A stretch of 64,000 nucleotides of DNA. Origin: Pegoplata infirma. Taxonomy: Eukaryota > Arthropoda > Insecta > Diptera > Anthomyiidae. The stretch is from the NCBI GenBank assembly GCA_963921195.1, contig OY992537.1, positions 93,950,736 to 94,014,735 of the forward strand, in the 5' to 3' direction. Numbering within the stretch: position 1 is the first letter of the stretch; every line of letters starts with the position of its first letter. Below the pieces are notes generated by a model. It worked only from the letters and a program-made list of their open reading frames with translations. It ran no database searches and had not been told where the DNA came from. Below, one piece after another: positions 11,566 through 22,728 of this stretch. Made by a program: the position numbers and the translations under genes.

Positions 11566-12271
11566 CTCTAGGGTCATCCCTGCGCCAGTTAGAGCGGTGG
11601 GAGCAAATTTTATAAAAATGTCATTTTGTGTGGGAGACCCCTTAGGAATTGGAGATAGGGAGTTAGTATGTTCAGATGAAATGTTGGGGGCTAAAAATAA
11701 ATGGGGGTCGATCTTGCTAATGACCCTCTAGGAAGCACCGTTGGACCGGTAGGAGGTAATTTAATAAAAAAAATTAAGGAAAAATAAAAAATGTATGGGG
11801 ACCACCCTAACGGTTGAAGATAGAGGGTAGGTATGTACTAAGAAAATGTTGGGGATGAAAAAATATTGGGGACCGGTCATATATTTGATTCCTCTAGGGT
11901 CACTTCTAGGACAGCTAGAGAGGTAGGAGCAAATATGTTTTAACATTCAACCTTTGTATGGGAGCCCCCTTAATGCGAGGAGATAGGGCTTAGGTATATT
12001 TGGCAAAAGTGTTTGGGGTGAAAAAATAATGGGAGCCGGTCTCACATTTGACCCCTCTAGGGGCAAAACCAGGGGATTTGTGGGGCTTTTTGTGGATTTT
12101 TTCTCATGTACGCCCAACTTTGACCCCGATGAGCGACCCCTAGATCCTATCCGACCTCCCCCATTTTTTGGCTCATACACTTTTTTTACGAACCTCACAA
12201 AATGAGGGGTTCTAGCGATTCCAAATACTGCTGCTTAAAATCTCACACAACACTATCCCACCCTTAATATA

Positions 12272-12692
12272 CACTCTAAAAAAAAATGTAAACTTACTAT
12301 TATAAATTGGGTAAATTTTTGTTGAATAGCAGAATTTTGTGTTAATATAAGCACAAAATGCGTAAAATACTTATAAACCAATTAAACACTGCAAATTATA
12401 AATATTATCCGTTAATTCAAATATTTTACACACAAATGTGTAAATAAAATAATCAACCAACATACATACACACATGTTAAATAACTAAAACGCCACATAA
12501 AGTATAAGCTTTCGTAGCGTAGTGGCGCCGAATGTTTTTTGTTACTTTTATTCACCTCTTTTTTTACTTAAATTGACCACTGGTGGTCAATTTATTCAAT
12601 TTACACAGTCAGAGTAAAATTACCCAATTTTTAGTAGGAATCCAGTTTCCTACCATAAATTGGGTAAATTTCAACAAATTTTGATTAGAGTG
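12272..12692 (+). mobile_element. Small TIR element H2, invaded by element I
   Basis: The ends CACTCTAA and TTAGAGTG match H1, as do the inner ATAAATTGGGTAAA motifs and the right-end hairpin (12611-12675). TA flanks it on the right, and TA precedes the pre-insertion left end. The right target duplication of element I (ATATACAC, 12267-12274) overlaps the first three bases of H2, so element I inserted just inside H2. The tRNA-like module is reduced to CGTAGCGTAGTGG joined directly to CGCCGAA: a deletion of about 50 bp between TGG microhomologies removed the B-box. Confidence 0.8.
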
Positions 12693-13599
12693 TATAAAAT
12701 GGATTTTTACTAAAATTTTTTTAGAAATTTATATAAAAATGGATTTTGGAAATTTATAGGGTATAATCCCCAATTTCAGCTTTCAAAGGATGTAAAAACC
12801 AAAGAAAGCTTATTAGAAAAAAAGTATAAAATTATTTATTTTTTTTTATAATTTTTTTTTTATATTCATATAATTTTTTTTTTTTTTAAATACTTTTTTT
12901 TGCAACTGAAGTTTTTAAGAAAACAATTATCATTCGACAAGCCATGAATTGCAATTAAAGTTTACAAGTTATCATTCCGCCCTCGTATTATTTTTATAGT
13001 GAATTTTAAATACTATGTAACTTTAGCAAATCATATGATTTTTATTTATAAGAAACTGTATTTACTATTGACATCAATTGGATTGGATGTAAATAAAAAT
13101 ATTGCAATTTCATGAAAAACAATTTGAGAAATTACATACAAACATACATTTTTTTTCTATCGATGTAAATTAAAAGTAAATATTTCTTTAATCATTAAAC
13201 AAATATTGCCAATATAAATGAATAACATTGGAGTGCACTGAAAAAAAGACATAACTTAAAGTTAGGAAAAAATTTCTTTAAAACTAGTTTTTGAATTTTC
13301 CTAAAATTTTGTTAAATTTAACTAAAAAAATTGGAAATTTTTCTAACTTTGAGGAAAATACTGTAGTTTTTATTACTTATAAATAGTTCAAAGTTTTCTT
13401 TTCAATGAGCTAAAACACCTCAGTTCAACCGAGGAGTTGACCTCATCCCCTCCAAATTTAATGAAATAAAGAACTGGGGTTTACTTTAACAAAAAATAGA
13501 TTTTGCCAATGTTTCAGGCTTCTGGTCATTCTAGTATTCGAGATATGCCGTCTTGAAAATTAACAAAATTGTTTATTTTTGATAAAAGTGTTCTGACAT
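12693..13599. other. Very AT-rich region, no gene
   Basis: Long T and A tracts (12835-12900) and unique-looking AT-rich DNA. No ORF of interest and no clear repeat boundary. Confidence 0.5.
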
Positions 13600-14535
13600 A
13601 AATAAAGATATCTCGCTAAGAAATAACAATACAGGTCTCATTCAGGTTTCAAATAATAGGTAATGAAACAGCCTTTAAAACTACATTCCCCAAGATTTTT
13701 TTTGAAAAAGGTCAAAGGTCATTAGTGTAAACCTTAATTTTTGGAGAGATATATCTCAAAAAATGATATTTTTAAAATTTTGGAAAAAATATATGTTGTT
13801 AAGAATTATCTATACTACTTAAGTTTAAATTTTCAGGATGGAGACTTCATTGGAACTTTTAATATTAATGGAAACATTGTGACAGGAAAGAAAAAGCGGT
13901 GTAATTTCCCATAAAAAAAAAAAATACTACTGAATTTTTTTGTCTTTGAAATTCTGGTAGCAAAATTCATTTTTCTGAATGTTTTTGACGTGAGGAGTCC
14001 AAATATGACCTTTGAACTGGCCTATGCACCTACATGTTCAAAAAAAAAAAAAACACAGCAATAGCATTTTAGCAATTTTCACACATTTATGTGCAGATAT
14101 CTCGAAAACTAATAGCGATAGGCCAGTTCAAAGGTCATATATGGACTCAGCACGTCAAAAATATTTGGAAAAGTAAACTTTGGTACCAGAATCTCAGAGA
14201 CAAAAAAAAATTAAATTTCTAAGGGAAAATACACCGCTTTTTCTTTCCTGTCAATGTGTTTCTATTAATATTAAAAGTTCCAATGAAGTCTTCATCCTGA
14301 AAATTTAAACTTAAGTAGTACAGGTGACCCTTAATAATATATATTTTTTCCAAAATTTAAAAAATATAGTTTTTTGAGATATAGCTCTCCAAAAATTAAG
14401 GTTAAAACCAATGACCTTTGACCTTTTTCAAAAAAAAAATCTTGGGGAACGCCATAATAAAGGCTGTCTTATTACTTATTATTTGCAACCTGACTGAGAC
14501 CTGTATTGTTATTACTTTTCGAGTTATCTTTATTT
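13600..14535. mobile_element. Palindrome (foldback) of about 0.94 kb
   Basis: The arms are inverted copies with the centre near 14068. For example, GGAAAGAAAAAGCGGTGTA near 13885 returns as ACACCGCTTTTTCTTTCC near 14231, and GGCCTATGCACC near 14020 faces GATAGGCCAGTTCAAAGG near 14119. AAATAAAGATATCTCG at the left end matches CGAGTTATCTTTATTT at the right. The arms differ by many small indels. No target duplication was identified and no protein is encoded. Confidence 0.75.
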
Positions 14536-14583
14536 ATCTATGCTATTCTATTTTATGCTATATTCGGCAATGCCGAAACTTTG

Positions 14584-15236
14584 CCCTGCAAACAAAACGA
14601 TACGACATCGATTCGCCGGTTGTATTGCCGATACGATAAATGTTATTGCGGCAATTATCGAATTCGTATCGCCGGCGATACACCTTTCGGGAAAAAATGT
14701 TACCCGACGGCAATATATCCCGGCGATACGAAAACGATTCGTCTTGGCGATACAAGGGCAATATCGCCAGATAATCGTATAAACGAAAAATAATAGATAT
14801 GTATGTATCGCCGGAATATCACCAAAATGATAAACCGGCGATACAGCTATATCGATTCTCTGAAGCTGAAAATAGACATAAATTCAAAATTCATATTTTG
14901 GTCATGTTAACAGGACTAAAAACATTTGCATTCATTTGAAAAATATATCCGCAACATTCGCTGAATTTTTTATTTTAATTTTGAACGCGCATTTGTGTTT
15001 TTCGGCCAAATTTATATTCTTTCAAAGATTTCTTGTTGTGCTTGATAAATTATTTTATTTTAAATTGACAAAGAAATAAAAATTTTCAATATATTTTTTT
15101 GTTTATCCCCAAAATATCGTTCGTATGAGAAAACGGCGATATAATAAAAATACTACTTTGATTTTTTATTGAAATGATAAATTTTCGTATCGCCGCAATA
15201 TCTTTTCGGCGATATATCGCCCTATTGTTTGCAGGG
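14584..15236. mobile_element. TIR element M rich in GGCGATA motifs, 653 bp
   Basis: The ends are CCCTGCAAACAAAACGATAC and ATTGTTTGCAGGG. Between them, especially at 14584-14850 and 15110-15220, the motif RTATCGCCGRCGATA and its halves recur a dozen or more times in both orientations. CpG and GC content are far above the surroundings. Several overlapping ORFs are translations of the motif and are not credited. A target duplication could not be fixed (possibly TG). Confidence 0.7.
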
Positions 15237-15321
15237 TGGCTACCCTTCGCAATACAAAGATTTTTTTCTTTTACGTTTTGTGCAAAGCAATTCCGATTTT
15301 AAATGTCCGGGCAAATTTGTA

Positions 15322-15915
15322 ACAAGTAAGAAAATTATAGTTGGTCAAGACCGGCCACGTAATACCCTACACCAGTGTTTGCCGGCTACCAAGTTCGAAC
15401 ATGAACCGATTTAATCTATGATTTGTTGGCGCTCTTTGATCAAAGTTAAGAGTTTTTGGTGAACATTTTCTAAGAGATCATAATTCTGATCGACGGATTA
15501 AAATGATAAGATTTGGCATACATTAATTTTAAATAAAAGTTTGTCTCAAGGAAAAAAATTTCCATTTTTTGAAAATTTTAAATAGCGATATCTCTAAAAC
15601 CGTTCGACTGATTTTAAAAATGTTTTGATATTTGTATTCAGCGCATCAAAATTAATAAATATATTGTATCACAAGACATGTATTTTTGTAATGTTCTAAA
15701 ATCCAAAATTTTTATCGCCGGGTGCCACAGGTTAATTTAGTCCGATTGGACTTACATTTTTTGCCACATAATTTTGAGATCTATTAGAAAAAAAATGTTC
15801 CCTGCCACTTGGTAAGGTCATAAGTTAAAGACGGGTAAGATTTTGATATGTTACAAACAGAGTGACATATTTATATATACCCTCTTCTTGTGAGCGAAGA
15901 GTTGTAAAATTGTTT
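15322..15915 (+). mobile_element. GTCY-type element B1 (mini-me-like), decayed
   Basis: It starts ACAAGTAAGAAAATTATAGT with the hairpin GGTCAAGACCGGCC, then CCCTACACCAGTG, as in the other B copies. It ends near TATATACCCTCTTCTTGTG. The GTCY run has been lost. It follows the end of element M by about 85 bp. Confidence 0.6.
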
Positions 15916-16500
15916 ATTCTGCCATCCAAGCGGAAGTTTAGATATCATTGAAGTTTGTTTTTTATTATGTAATATAAAAATGAAAGCTATTTCCGTTGTT
16001 TACAAATATTATTCAAATACAAAAAAAAAAAATAAAACCTTTTATCCATTTATTTTTAGATTTTTTAAATTTTTATTTGTTCTTTTCATAGAAATCGTTA
16101 CGTGTGTATTTGACTTTTTACGAGGATTTTAACAGAATATACAAATAAATGTTCCAGCAAATATTGAAGTTGAATTAAGGAACGGAAATACGATGTTGCA
16201 ATTGAAATATTGGAACATACTACATTGTTTTACTCAAATGTATATGTGGCTCTGCCGCTAAATCACCTAAAAGATATAGAGGCATTTTAAGGTATAAATA
16301 ATAATAAATCTAACAACAACATAGATTTAACGAAATTATTCATTTCCTTTCACGGAAAAAAATTACAACAATTAATTTCATTGTTAATGCAATTAAACAT
16401 TTAATTGAAACTGAGCCTACATTGGATTTTGTCAATACAATAATGACTTTTGTAGCTTTTGAAAAACAAATCAACTTAATTTGTTCAATTAACTTTACTT
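15916..16500. other. AT-rich region, no gene
   Basis: Unique-looking sequence without ORFs of interest or identifiable repeat ends. Confidence 0.45.
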
Positions 16501-16771
16501 TTATATTAACAAATAGGGAAATTTAAGGGGAAAAAAATAATTTTTTTTGGTTTTTTGGATTTTTTTTTCATATTTCTTCCAAAGGAATTGTTTGAACATT
16601 TAGATGTCACTAATAACGACTTTTTTTTTAATTTTTTTCGATCGCTGGGCAAATTATGGTTCGTTTTGGTCTAAAAACTCTATGTTTAAATGTTTAGCAA
16701 AATTGGACAAAATTAATCGGTTTGGAGGGTTTTTTTTCGATTTTTTATTTTTTGTCTTTAAGCCTCTAATG

Positions 16772-17081
16772 CAATGGTTTCCAACCTCTGATTATCGCCC
16801 CACTGGGGGGCAATTTGAATGCTTCAGGGGTGCAACGAGCAAATTTTTAAGATTTTTTTTGTTAAAAAACTAAAAAAAATATTTAATTTAGTTAAATTAT
16901 TTAGTTGGCTGTTAAAAACTTTTGCTAAAAACTTTGTTTAAAAGATGATTTTAACAAAAAGTTTGCTTAACTACAAGTAAATTTTAAATTTTTAAAACAA
17001 ATTTGAAAAATTTACACATTTTCCTTGAGTTTTTTTTTACTTAAAAGTGGGGCATGGCCCAAAAAAGGTTGGGAACCATTG
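16772..17081. mobile_element. hAT-type MITE K, 310 bp
   Basis: The terminal inverted repeats are CAATGGTTTCCAACCT and AGGTTGGGAACCATTG, with a perfect 8-bp target duplication CTCTAATG (16764-16771, 17082-17089). CGCCCCACTGGGGGG near the left end and GTGGGGCATGGCCC near the right are typical hAT subterminal sequences. It belongs to the same broad group as MITE J, but the interior differs. No protein is encoded. Confidence 0.92.
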
Positions 17082-17463
17082 CTCTAATGCATAGGGTTGC
17101 ATTTAGGTGGCCTTGCTTTTTTTGGCTTTATTTTCAAATTTGATCTTCTTAATGGCATGAGTCACATAGAATCGGGTTGAAACACTTTGGGATACTATAT
17201 TTTTTATCTGCAGTGCATTGTTTGTTTTCTGATGCATGTTTTTTGAGGTCATAAAAAATATTCACAAGAAATAGCTTATGCATTAGAGGTTTAATTATTA
17301 TTTTACATGAGAATCTTATTAACGACTAAAAATTGTATTTTGGTGAGATAAACCCTTACGCTTTAAAATTGACTTCGAAAAAAAAAAATTGCCATTGGGG
17401 TCCTACTCTAAAAGTTTTTCAACTATTTTTTTTTTTTGTTTTGACATATTCACAAATATTTTA

Positions 17464-18531
17464 CACTCAGAAAATTATTGCAGTTACTACATGACGGTCG
17501 TTTGTGTAGTAAGTAGTAGCTGTTGTTTTTAACTACAATTTCGGTCGTTTTTGTATGAAAAAATCTCAAACAACTTTTTTTGTAGTAGTTTCAAAAAATA
17601 ACTACAAAAAATATACTACACTGTAGCAATAGTTGATTTATGTAGTTGTTTTTAGTTTTTTTTTCTAAAACTCGTTTTTTTCTAGAAATTTTTATTGCAA
17701 ACGAATGTGTCGAGCGAGTTGGTCGTGCGGGATGCGGAAGGAATTATTTTTATACCAAATAAATAATATCTAAATAAATTACAATTTATTAAATTTAATT
17801 ATAACAAAAAATATGTTTTTGGAAAAATATTCTTGAGCGAAAGAAAATAAGTAGATAAATGAGATAACAAGTGTGTATAATATAGCGCTCACATAAGCGT
17901 GCGTAAAAACCAATCGGAATAAAACAAAATAAAATGTGTGCAGTGTTTTGTTTTCTTATGAGCGCGCCATCTTTCTTTTCTTTGTATACACAACAGAGCA
18001 GGTACATACTTTTTTGAAACATTGCAAATTAATTCTTTTTTTTATAAATCAATTTTGCCAAAGCATTTCGTTTTTTTTTTATTCCAGACAAATTTTGATC
18101 AGTAGCGGTGAAAATTTGAAATGAACTTTTAAAAAAACAAAGGTAAATACAATCAATTTATTTTGTTTAACATTTTATTAATATAATTTTTTTCTTCTAT
18201 AATTCCAGATAAATACATCAAAAAATTGTCATCATGTCGAAATTCTATACAACCAACTGAAATGTATTGCTTTTTAAATAAATAAATATCAATCATTTAA
18301 ACGTTTAAGAAATTTTTTAAATAAAATTTCAGGCAATTGTAGAAAAAACAACTGTATTAAACAGTTTTGTAGTAGTTTTTACTACATTTTGTAGTTGAAA
18401 ATCAATAGTTAAAAACAACAACATGTTCAGTTGTTTTTACCGTTATATGTAGTGGACGCCTTTTCAACGACAAAATGTAGTCAAAACAACTGTCTTTTGT
18501 AGTAGATTTTACCGACATACTTTTTTGAGTG
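17464..18531. mobile_element. CACTC-type TIR element L, 1.07 kb, TA target
   Basis: The ends are CACTCAGAAAA and TTTTTTGAGTG, flanked by TA on both sides. Both subterminal regions contain repeated TTGTAGTAGTTTTTACTACA-like motifs (17500-17660, 18350-18510). The middle is unrelated and includes GAGCGCGCCATC near 17958. The ORFs inside do not resemble known proteins. Confidence 0.75.
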
Positions 18532-18890
18532 TAGTCTTATTCAATGTCCTGTCAGATTTGGCGAAATTAGGCTCTGTTCAGTTGGTTTTTCTCAAAAATG
18601 TGTATATAATGACGTAATTTATATGAAGAAGTATTAAGTTTAAGCCGGTACGTGTTTTTTTCTTTTGGCGAAATATTAAATCGGCCTTTATTCCGATTTT
18701 CCCGAAAGGCCATAACTTTTGATAAGTTAACAACACATTTTTAAACCTCCGCGATAGCTCCTGAAAATATCAGATTAAAATAAGATATCGGTACTTGTTT
18801 ACATATACAAATTGCACATTGTGCAATGTGCAATGCACAACAATCGTAGTGTAAGCTATGGGATACCTTCCTTGTTGGTGTAGCAACAAT

Positions 18891-19020
18891 TGTAGAGTCT
18901 CTTCACGGAATCGTATATTTTTTTAAGCGAGTTTTGTGCGCAATATACTACAGTTTTATTTGGATCCCAAAATTTGGATTCCGAATCCAAATAATTGGTA
19001 TACTTATAAGAGACTCTACA
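18891..19020. repeat. Small inverted-repeat element, about 130 bp
   Basis: TGTAGAGTCTCTT at the left returns as AAGAGACTCTACA at the right. The interior contains ATTTGGATTCCGAATCCAAAT-like palindromes. It may be a tiny MITE; no target duplication is evident. Confidence 0.45.
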
Positions 19021-19214
19021 TTAGTTTAAATTTCTTGCAGGGTATATATGTGGCAATCAATAAAATAAGTTTATAGTTTTTAGAACATATATTTTGCCAT
19101 TTAAAAAAATTCTATCACTTTTATTTAGTGTTTATATTTTTTGATAAAAAAAAATATAAATACTCTCATATTCCACTCCTATTCATGTTAGAATAGTTTC
19201 AAGTTGTATAAAAA

Positions 19215-20274
19215 ACAAGTAAGAGTGTTAATTCGGCTGTGCCGAATCTGTTATACCCTCCAGCATGCAAAAAAAATATTTAAAAAAATGCACTACTAAG
19301 GGTTGCAACTCTGAGAAAATCTACTACAGTGTAAGAAATTACAACTGTGTTGGAAAAAGTTAAAAATAGATTCATTAAGTTCGTGCTAAACGTAACATAT
19401 GGGTAATGAAATGTGATATAATTCCCGTTCGCTTTTTCACCTTAATGTACGTTTAAATAGCTGATCTTAATCTTACACACCTACAGTGACAATCGAAGAG
19501 TGCTGACGAAGGAAGGGTGGCTTCTTCCGAAAGCTGTCGACATCTCCACTTAGCCTGTGTTGTCAATTAATTTTTTTCAGATTTTCTCATTGTACAACAA
19601 AAATAATTATTTCTCAGAAATAATTAATATGGACTCAAACCGAAATAAATAAGAACTTCAGTTAATGCAGGGGCGTTTTATTTTTTTTAGTTTGGGGGGG
19701 GGGTTGTGGTTATTGGGGGGAGCAAATTTCCTCTCGAATGTGTGTTTAAAAATTCATTCTTATGCTTTTTGCACTTAAGAAGTGCAAGTTTGTCATAATT
19801 TAATTTTTATTCTACGCCCATAAAAGGGGGGGGGGGCGGACCGAAAAAACGACATTTTCTAATTCTCAGGGTACAAATGCAGGAGTTTGTACTTCTTGTA
19901 GCAAAAAAATATTGCATTTGTTAAACAAAAAGACAAAAAAATAAGGAAAAAATTGTATTTTTCAGAGGTTGGTTTAGTTCTTCAAGGGGGCACTTTTTTC
20001 CCCCTGGTAAAATTTTGCCCATTTCCGAACTTTACCTGCCTATGGCCATGAGACATATTCGTGCCAAACTTGTGGAGTCTAGCTATTTTATTTTGGACTG
20101 TATCGTGTTAACTACAGACGGACGGACAGACGGACGGAAATCGCTAGAATATCTTAGAATCGATCACTGATCAAAAATATATATACTTTATGGAGTCCCT
20201 GACCGATATTTCGATGCGTTACACACGGAATGACAAAGTGAGTATACCCCCATACTGTAGTTGGAGGGTATAAA
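19215..20274 (+). mobile_element. GTCY-type element A1 (mini-me/DINE-1-like), nearly full length
   Basis: The left end is ACAAGTAAGAGTGTTAATTC with the hairpin TTCGGCTGTGCCGAA and TTATACCCTCC. The interior includes a G-run and GGTTAAGTTCGG-type sequence in reverse. The RGAC run is at 20116-20138, then the core ATCGCTAGAAT. The right end is the stem-loop GTATACCCCCATAC...GGAGGGTATA. The terminal TATACCCTCC is inverted at both ends. There is no ORF. It is the reference copy used here to recognise the others. Known mini-me elements are short, non-autonomous and carry proto-microsatellites. Confidence 0.85.
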
Positions 20275-20712
20275 AATACGTTTAGTGCAATATTCGGCAG
20301 ATACGAATCAAAAAAAACAATTTATAGTTTTTCTAATTTTTTTAGGAAACTATTTCTGAAGCTGAGATTTTTTAAGTAAAATCAGAATCAGAGATTTTAT
20401 ATTGGAAAAAAAAAATCCATGAATTTTCCATGAAAAAATATCATAATGGTTTAATGGAAACAAGTAATTAAAAAAAAATAAATCCGACTTTGCTAAATCC
20501 ATACATACCCTACTCAAAAATGGTTTAATAGAAACAAATAAGTTGAAAACATGTGAGAGCAGAGCGTTAAATTCGGGCGTGGATTAATAAAAATTAAAAA
20601 TTGTTTTATTCGAACAATAAAATATTAAGGATAGAGGTCATATTTATTTTACTAATTAGTATATTAATTAAACCTACGGTATTCTCATACAATAATTTTC
20701 AAGAAAATTATT
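20275..20712. other. AT-rich spacer, no gene
   Basis: No gene. The sequence lies between two GTCY-type elements in opposite orientation and shows no clear repeat end. Confidence 0.45.
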
Positions 20713-21214
20713 TTTATACCCTCCAACCACAGTATGGGGGTATACTCACTTTGTCATTCCGTGTGTAACGCATCGAAATATCGGTCTTGGACCCCATAAA
20801 GTATATATTTTATTGATCAGTGATCGATTCTGATCAGTCTAGCGATGTCCGTCCGTCCGTCCGTCTGTCAGTCTCTTGAGGACACGATACAGTCCAAAAT
20901 AATAGAGCTAGATTTCCTAAGTTTGGTACGAATATAACCTAGACAGGTTAAGTTCGGAAATGGGCAAAATCGGACCAAGGGGAAAAAGTTGGCCCTTAGA
21001 GAACTAAACCAACTTAAGAAAAAACACATTTTTTGCAGGGTTTTTGTACTTTTGCTAAGCAAATGCAACATTCTTATCTCAGACGAAGTCCAAAATCCCC
21101 CCCCCCCCCCCCCCAAAAAAAAAAAGAGACGCCCCAGGATTTTTCTTATATTGTTTTTTTACATTTTGTAGGGTATAAAAGATTCGGCAGAGCCGAATGT
21201 TACACTCTCTCTTG
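20713..21214 (-). mobile_element. GTCY-type element A2 (mini-me-like), internally deleted
   Basis: In inverse orientation to A1, it begins TATACCCTCC with ACAGTATGGGGGTATACTCA and has a GTCCGTCCGTCCG run near 20850. It ends with GATTCGGCAGAGCCGAATGT and CTCTTGTT. It is about half the length of A1, with the middle lost. A run of 16 C followed by A (21098-21126) shows slippage. Confidence 0.85.
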
Positions 21215-21419
21215 TTCTATTTTAAATTTATTTCTGTTGATAATTTTTGTAAGACTTGGCCGACGCATGTTTCTGAATTTGTCAGATTCCATTGACAAGA
21301 CTATTGAGCAAATAAAAAAAAACTGTTTAAATAATTTTTTTGTTGGTTGTTTGACAATTGTAAAGAAGTTTTTGTTAGAGCGGGTTTCTGACCTTAGCAT
21401 AATTTAGAGTTTTTTTTTG

Positions 21420-21566
21420 ATAGGGGGTTGCCCCCTAACGTCTCCAACCAACCCCCCAACCCCCGCCCACACAAAAAAAAGCCCCTGGATTTTTTTTTAT
21501 ATTGTTTTTTTACATTTTGGAGGGTATAAAAGATTTGGCACAGCCGAATGTAACACTCTCACTTGT
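21420..21566 (-). mobile_element. GTCY-type element, hairpin end only (A3)
   Basis: Only the end with the C-rich/A-rich run, GGAGGGTATAAAAGATTTGG, the hairpin GGCACAGCC and CTCTCACTTGTTTT is present. It closely matches the ends of the other A copies. It lies 205 bp beyond A2 in the same orientation. Confidence 0.75.
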
Positions 21567-22626
21567 TTTTTTTTAAGTTTCAAAACTTGTATGCAATGTT
21601 GACGTTACCTTAAAACGATCATTATAATTTTTCGAGAAAAAGCTTTCTAAGGCGGAAAATAAATCCATGGAAAATTTTACTGACGAATGACCGATTTTGT
21701 AAATTTTTGGCTATTTGATAAAGCTTCGTAAATGATAAAAAACCATATATTTTTTATTTGAATCAATGTTTTGGAAAATATGACAATATCTACTTTTTGA
21801 CAGTTTTTTAACATTTTTGTGCCCGGAAACCGTAAGTCATGTGAAAAAACTTATAAAAACAGTATTGTTTATAAAATTATAAAAATTTAAAATTTATAAA
21901 AAAAAAATTTAAAAAAAAAATTTAAAAAAAAAATTTGAAAACCATATTTGAATGTCCTATTTTCCTGGGAAGGAAAATATTTCCATGAATATCTAAAAAC
22001 AAAATTTTTTATTAAAGTTTAGAAGGTCCTTTCAACGCTATTTAAATTTCAAAGAGGTGTTTTTTCTTATCTCTAAAAGTTTTATGGAGGGCCAAATATT
22101 TCATTTTTTTTTTTCAAAAGTTTGGCAAAATCATGTAGTTGGCTTTAAACAGTTCTTTTGTGTTTGTTTTATTTTGCTCGAAACCCTTAAGTTGCACAAA
22201 AAAACTTTCAGTGACAAAATTGCACACAAAAAATTATGTAATTAACTGTTTGTAGTTTATTTAAAAAGTTTTACGTTTTGGCGTTTTTAAAAGAAAAAAA
22301 CATTTGTTTAACGTTCAGTTTTTTAAATGACTATTTATAAACATATATGTTCTTTATTTAAAAAATAACAACATAAAAAATAAAGAATTTCCTTGGCATT
22401 TAATTTGCAAAGTAATTTATTTTTGTTCTGTAGGTAAAAATAACTGATTCTTCTTTAACTTTTAATGATTTGTGTACGTTATTTTTAATTTTTAGCATTT
22501 TTTAAAGAAAAATAATTAGTTTTTACCTACTTGTGTGGGTTATTTTTTATTTTTTTTTTAGAAAAATAAAATTCAAAAAATTATTTATAGAAATATAAAA
22601 ACATGTTTGTATCAAGTGACTTTGGC

Positions 22627-22716
22627 GGTACAATGGACTATTTTAAGTCTGAGCACCATGGACTTGCCTAAAAATTTACCTATTTTTAGGCTTGTACAAC
22701 CCACCCTCAACTCAAC
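22627..22716. mobile_element. 90-bp insertion flanked by 15-bp direct repeats
   Basis: TCAAGTGACTTTGGC occurs at 22612-22626 and again at 22717-22731. The other copies of the host element have it once, followed directly by ACGATGGG. The inserted piece begins GGTACAATGGACTATTTT, contains the inverted pair TAAAAATTTACC/TATTTTTAGG, and ends ACCCTCAACTCAAC. A 15-bp duplication suggests target-primed integration of a short RNA or a truncated LINE/SINE. Confidence 0.6.
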
Positions 22717-22728
22717 TCAAGTGACTTT

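Larger units (their letters stand above)
7980..12266. mobile_element. hAT-like foldback element 'I', 4.3 kb, with cargo relic
   Basis: The ends are TAGGGGTGGGATAGTG and, inverted, CACTATCCCACCCTTA. A perfect 8-bp direct repeat ATATACAC flanks it (7972-7979 and 12267-12274), as made by hAT-superfamily transposases. The arms run from 7980 to about 9085 and from about 10545 to 12266. They are inverted copies once the 655-bp MITE in the right arm is removed. Each arm is built of about five modules of roughly 165 bp ('GACCCTAGAG...GACCGACCCCC...CCCTATCTCC'). The loop (about 9090-10540) holds a decayed protein-coding relic. The 210-residue ORF in the left arm (8053-8685) reads through the modules and is not credited as a gene. 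Confidence 0.8.
16501..18730 (+). repeat. Older repeat split by two small transposons
   Basis: Segments 16540-16620, 17090-17300 and 18540-18730 resemble parts of 61560-61790; both have TTTCTTCCAAAGGAA, then 'GAAATTAGGCT'. The copy here is interrupted by the hAT MITE at 16772-17081 and the CACTC element at 17464-18531. Identity is modest and the borders are unclear. Confidence 0.4.

Noticed and set aside
14506..14793. Overlapping ORFs of 67-95 residues in element M
   Set aside because: They translate the repeated GGCGATA motif in several frames and both strands; no frame is favoured.
20838..20875. GTCY runs as independent microsatellites
   Set aside because: Each run is at the same place within a GTCY-type element next to the conserved core, so it is part of the element.
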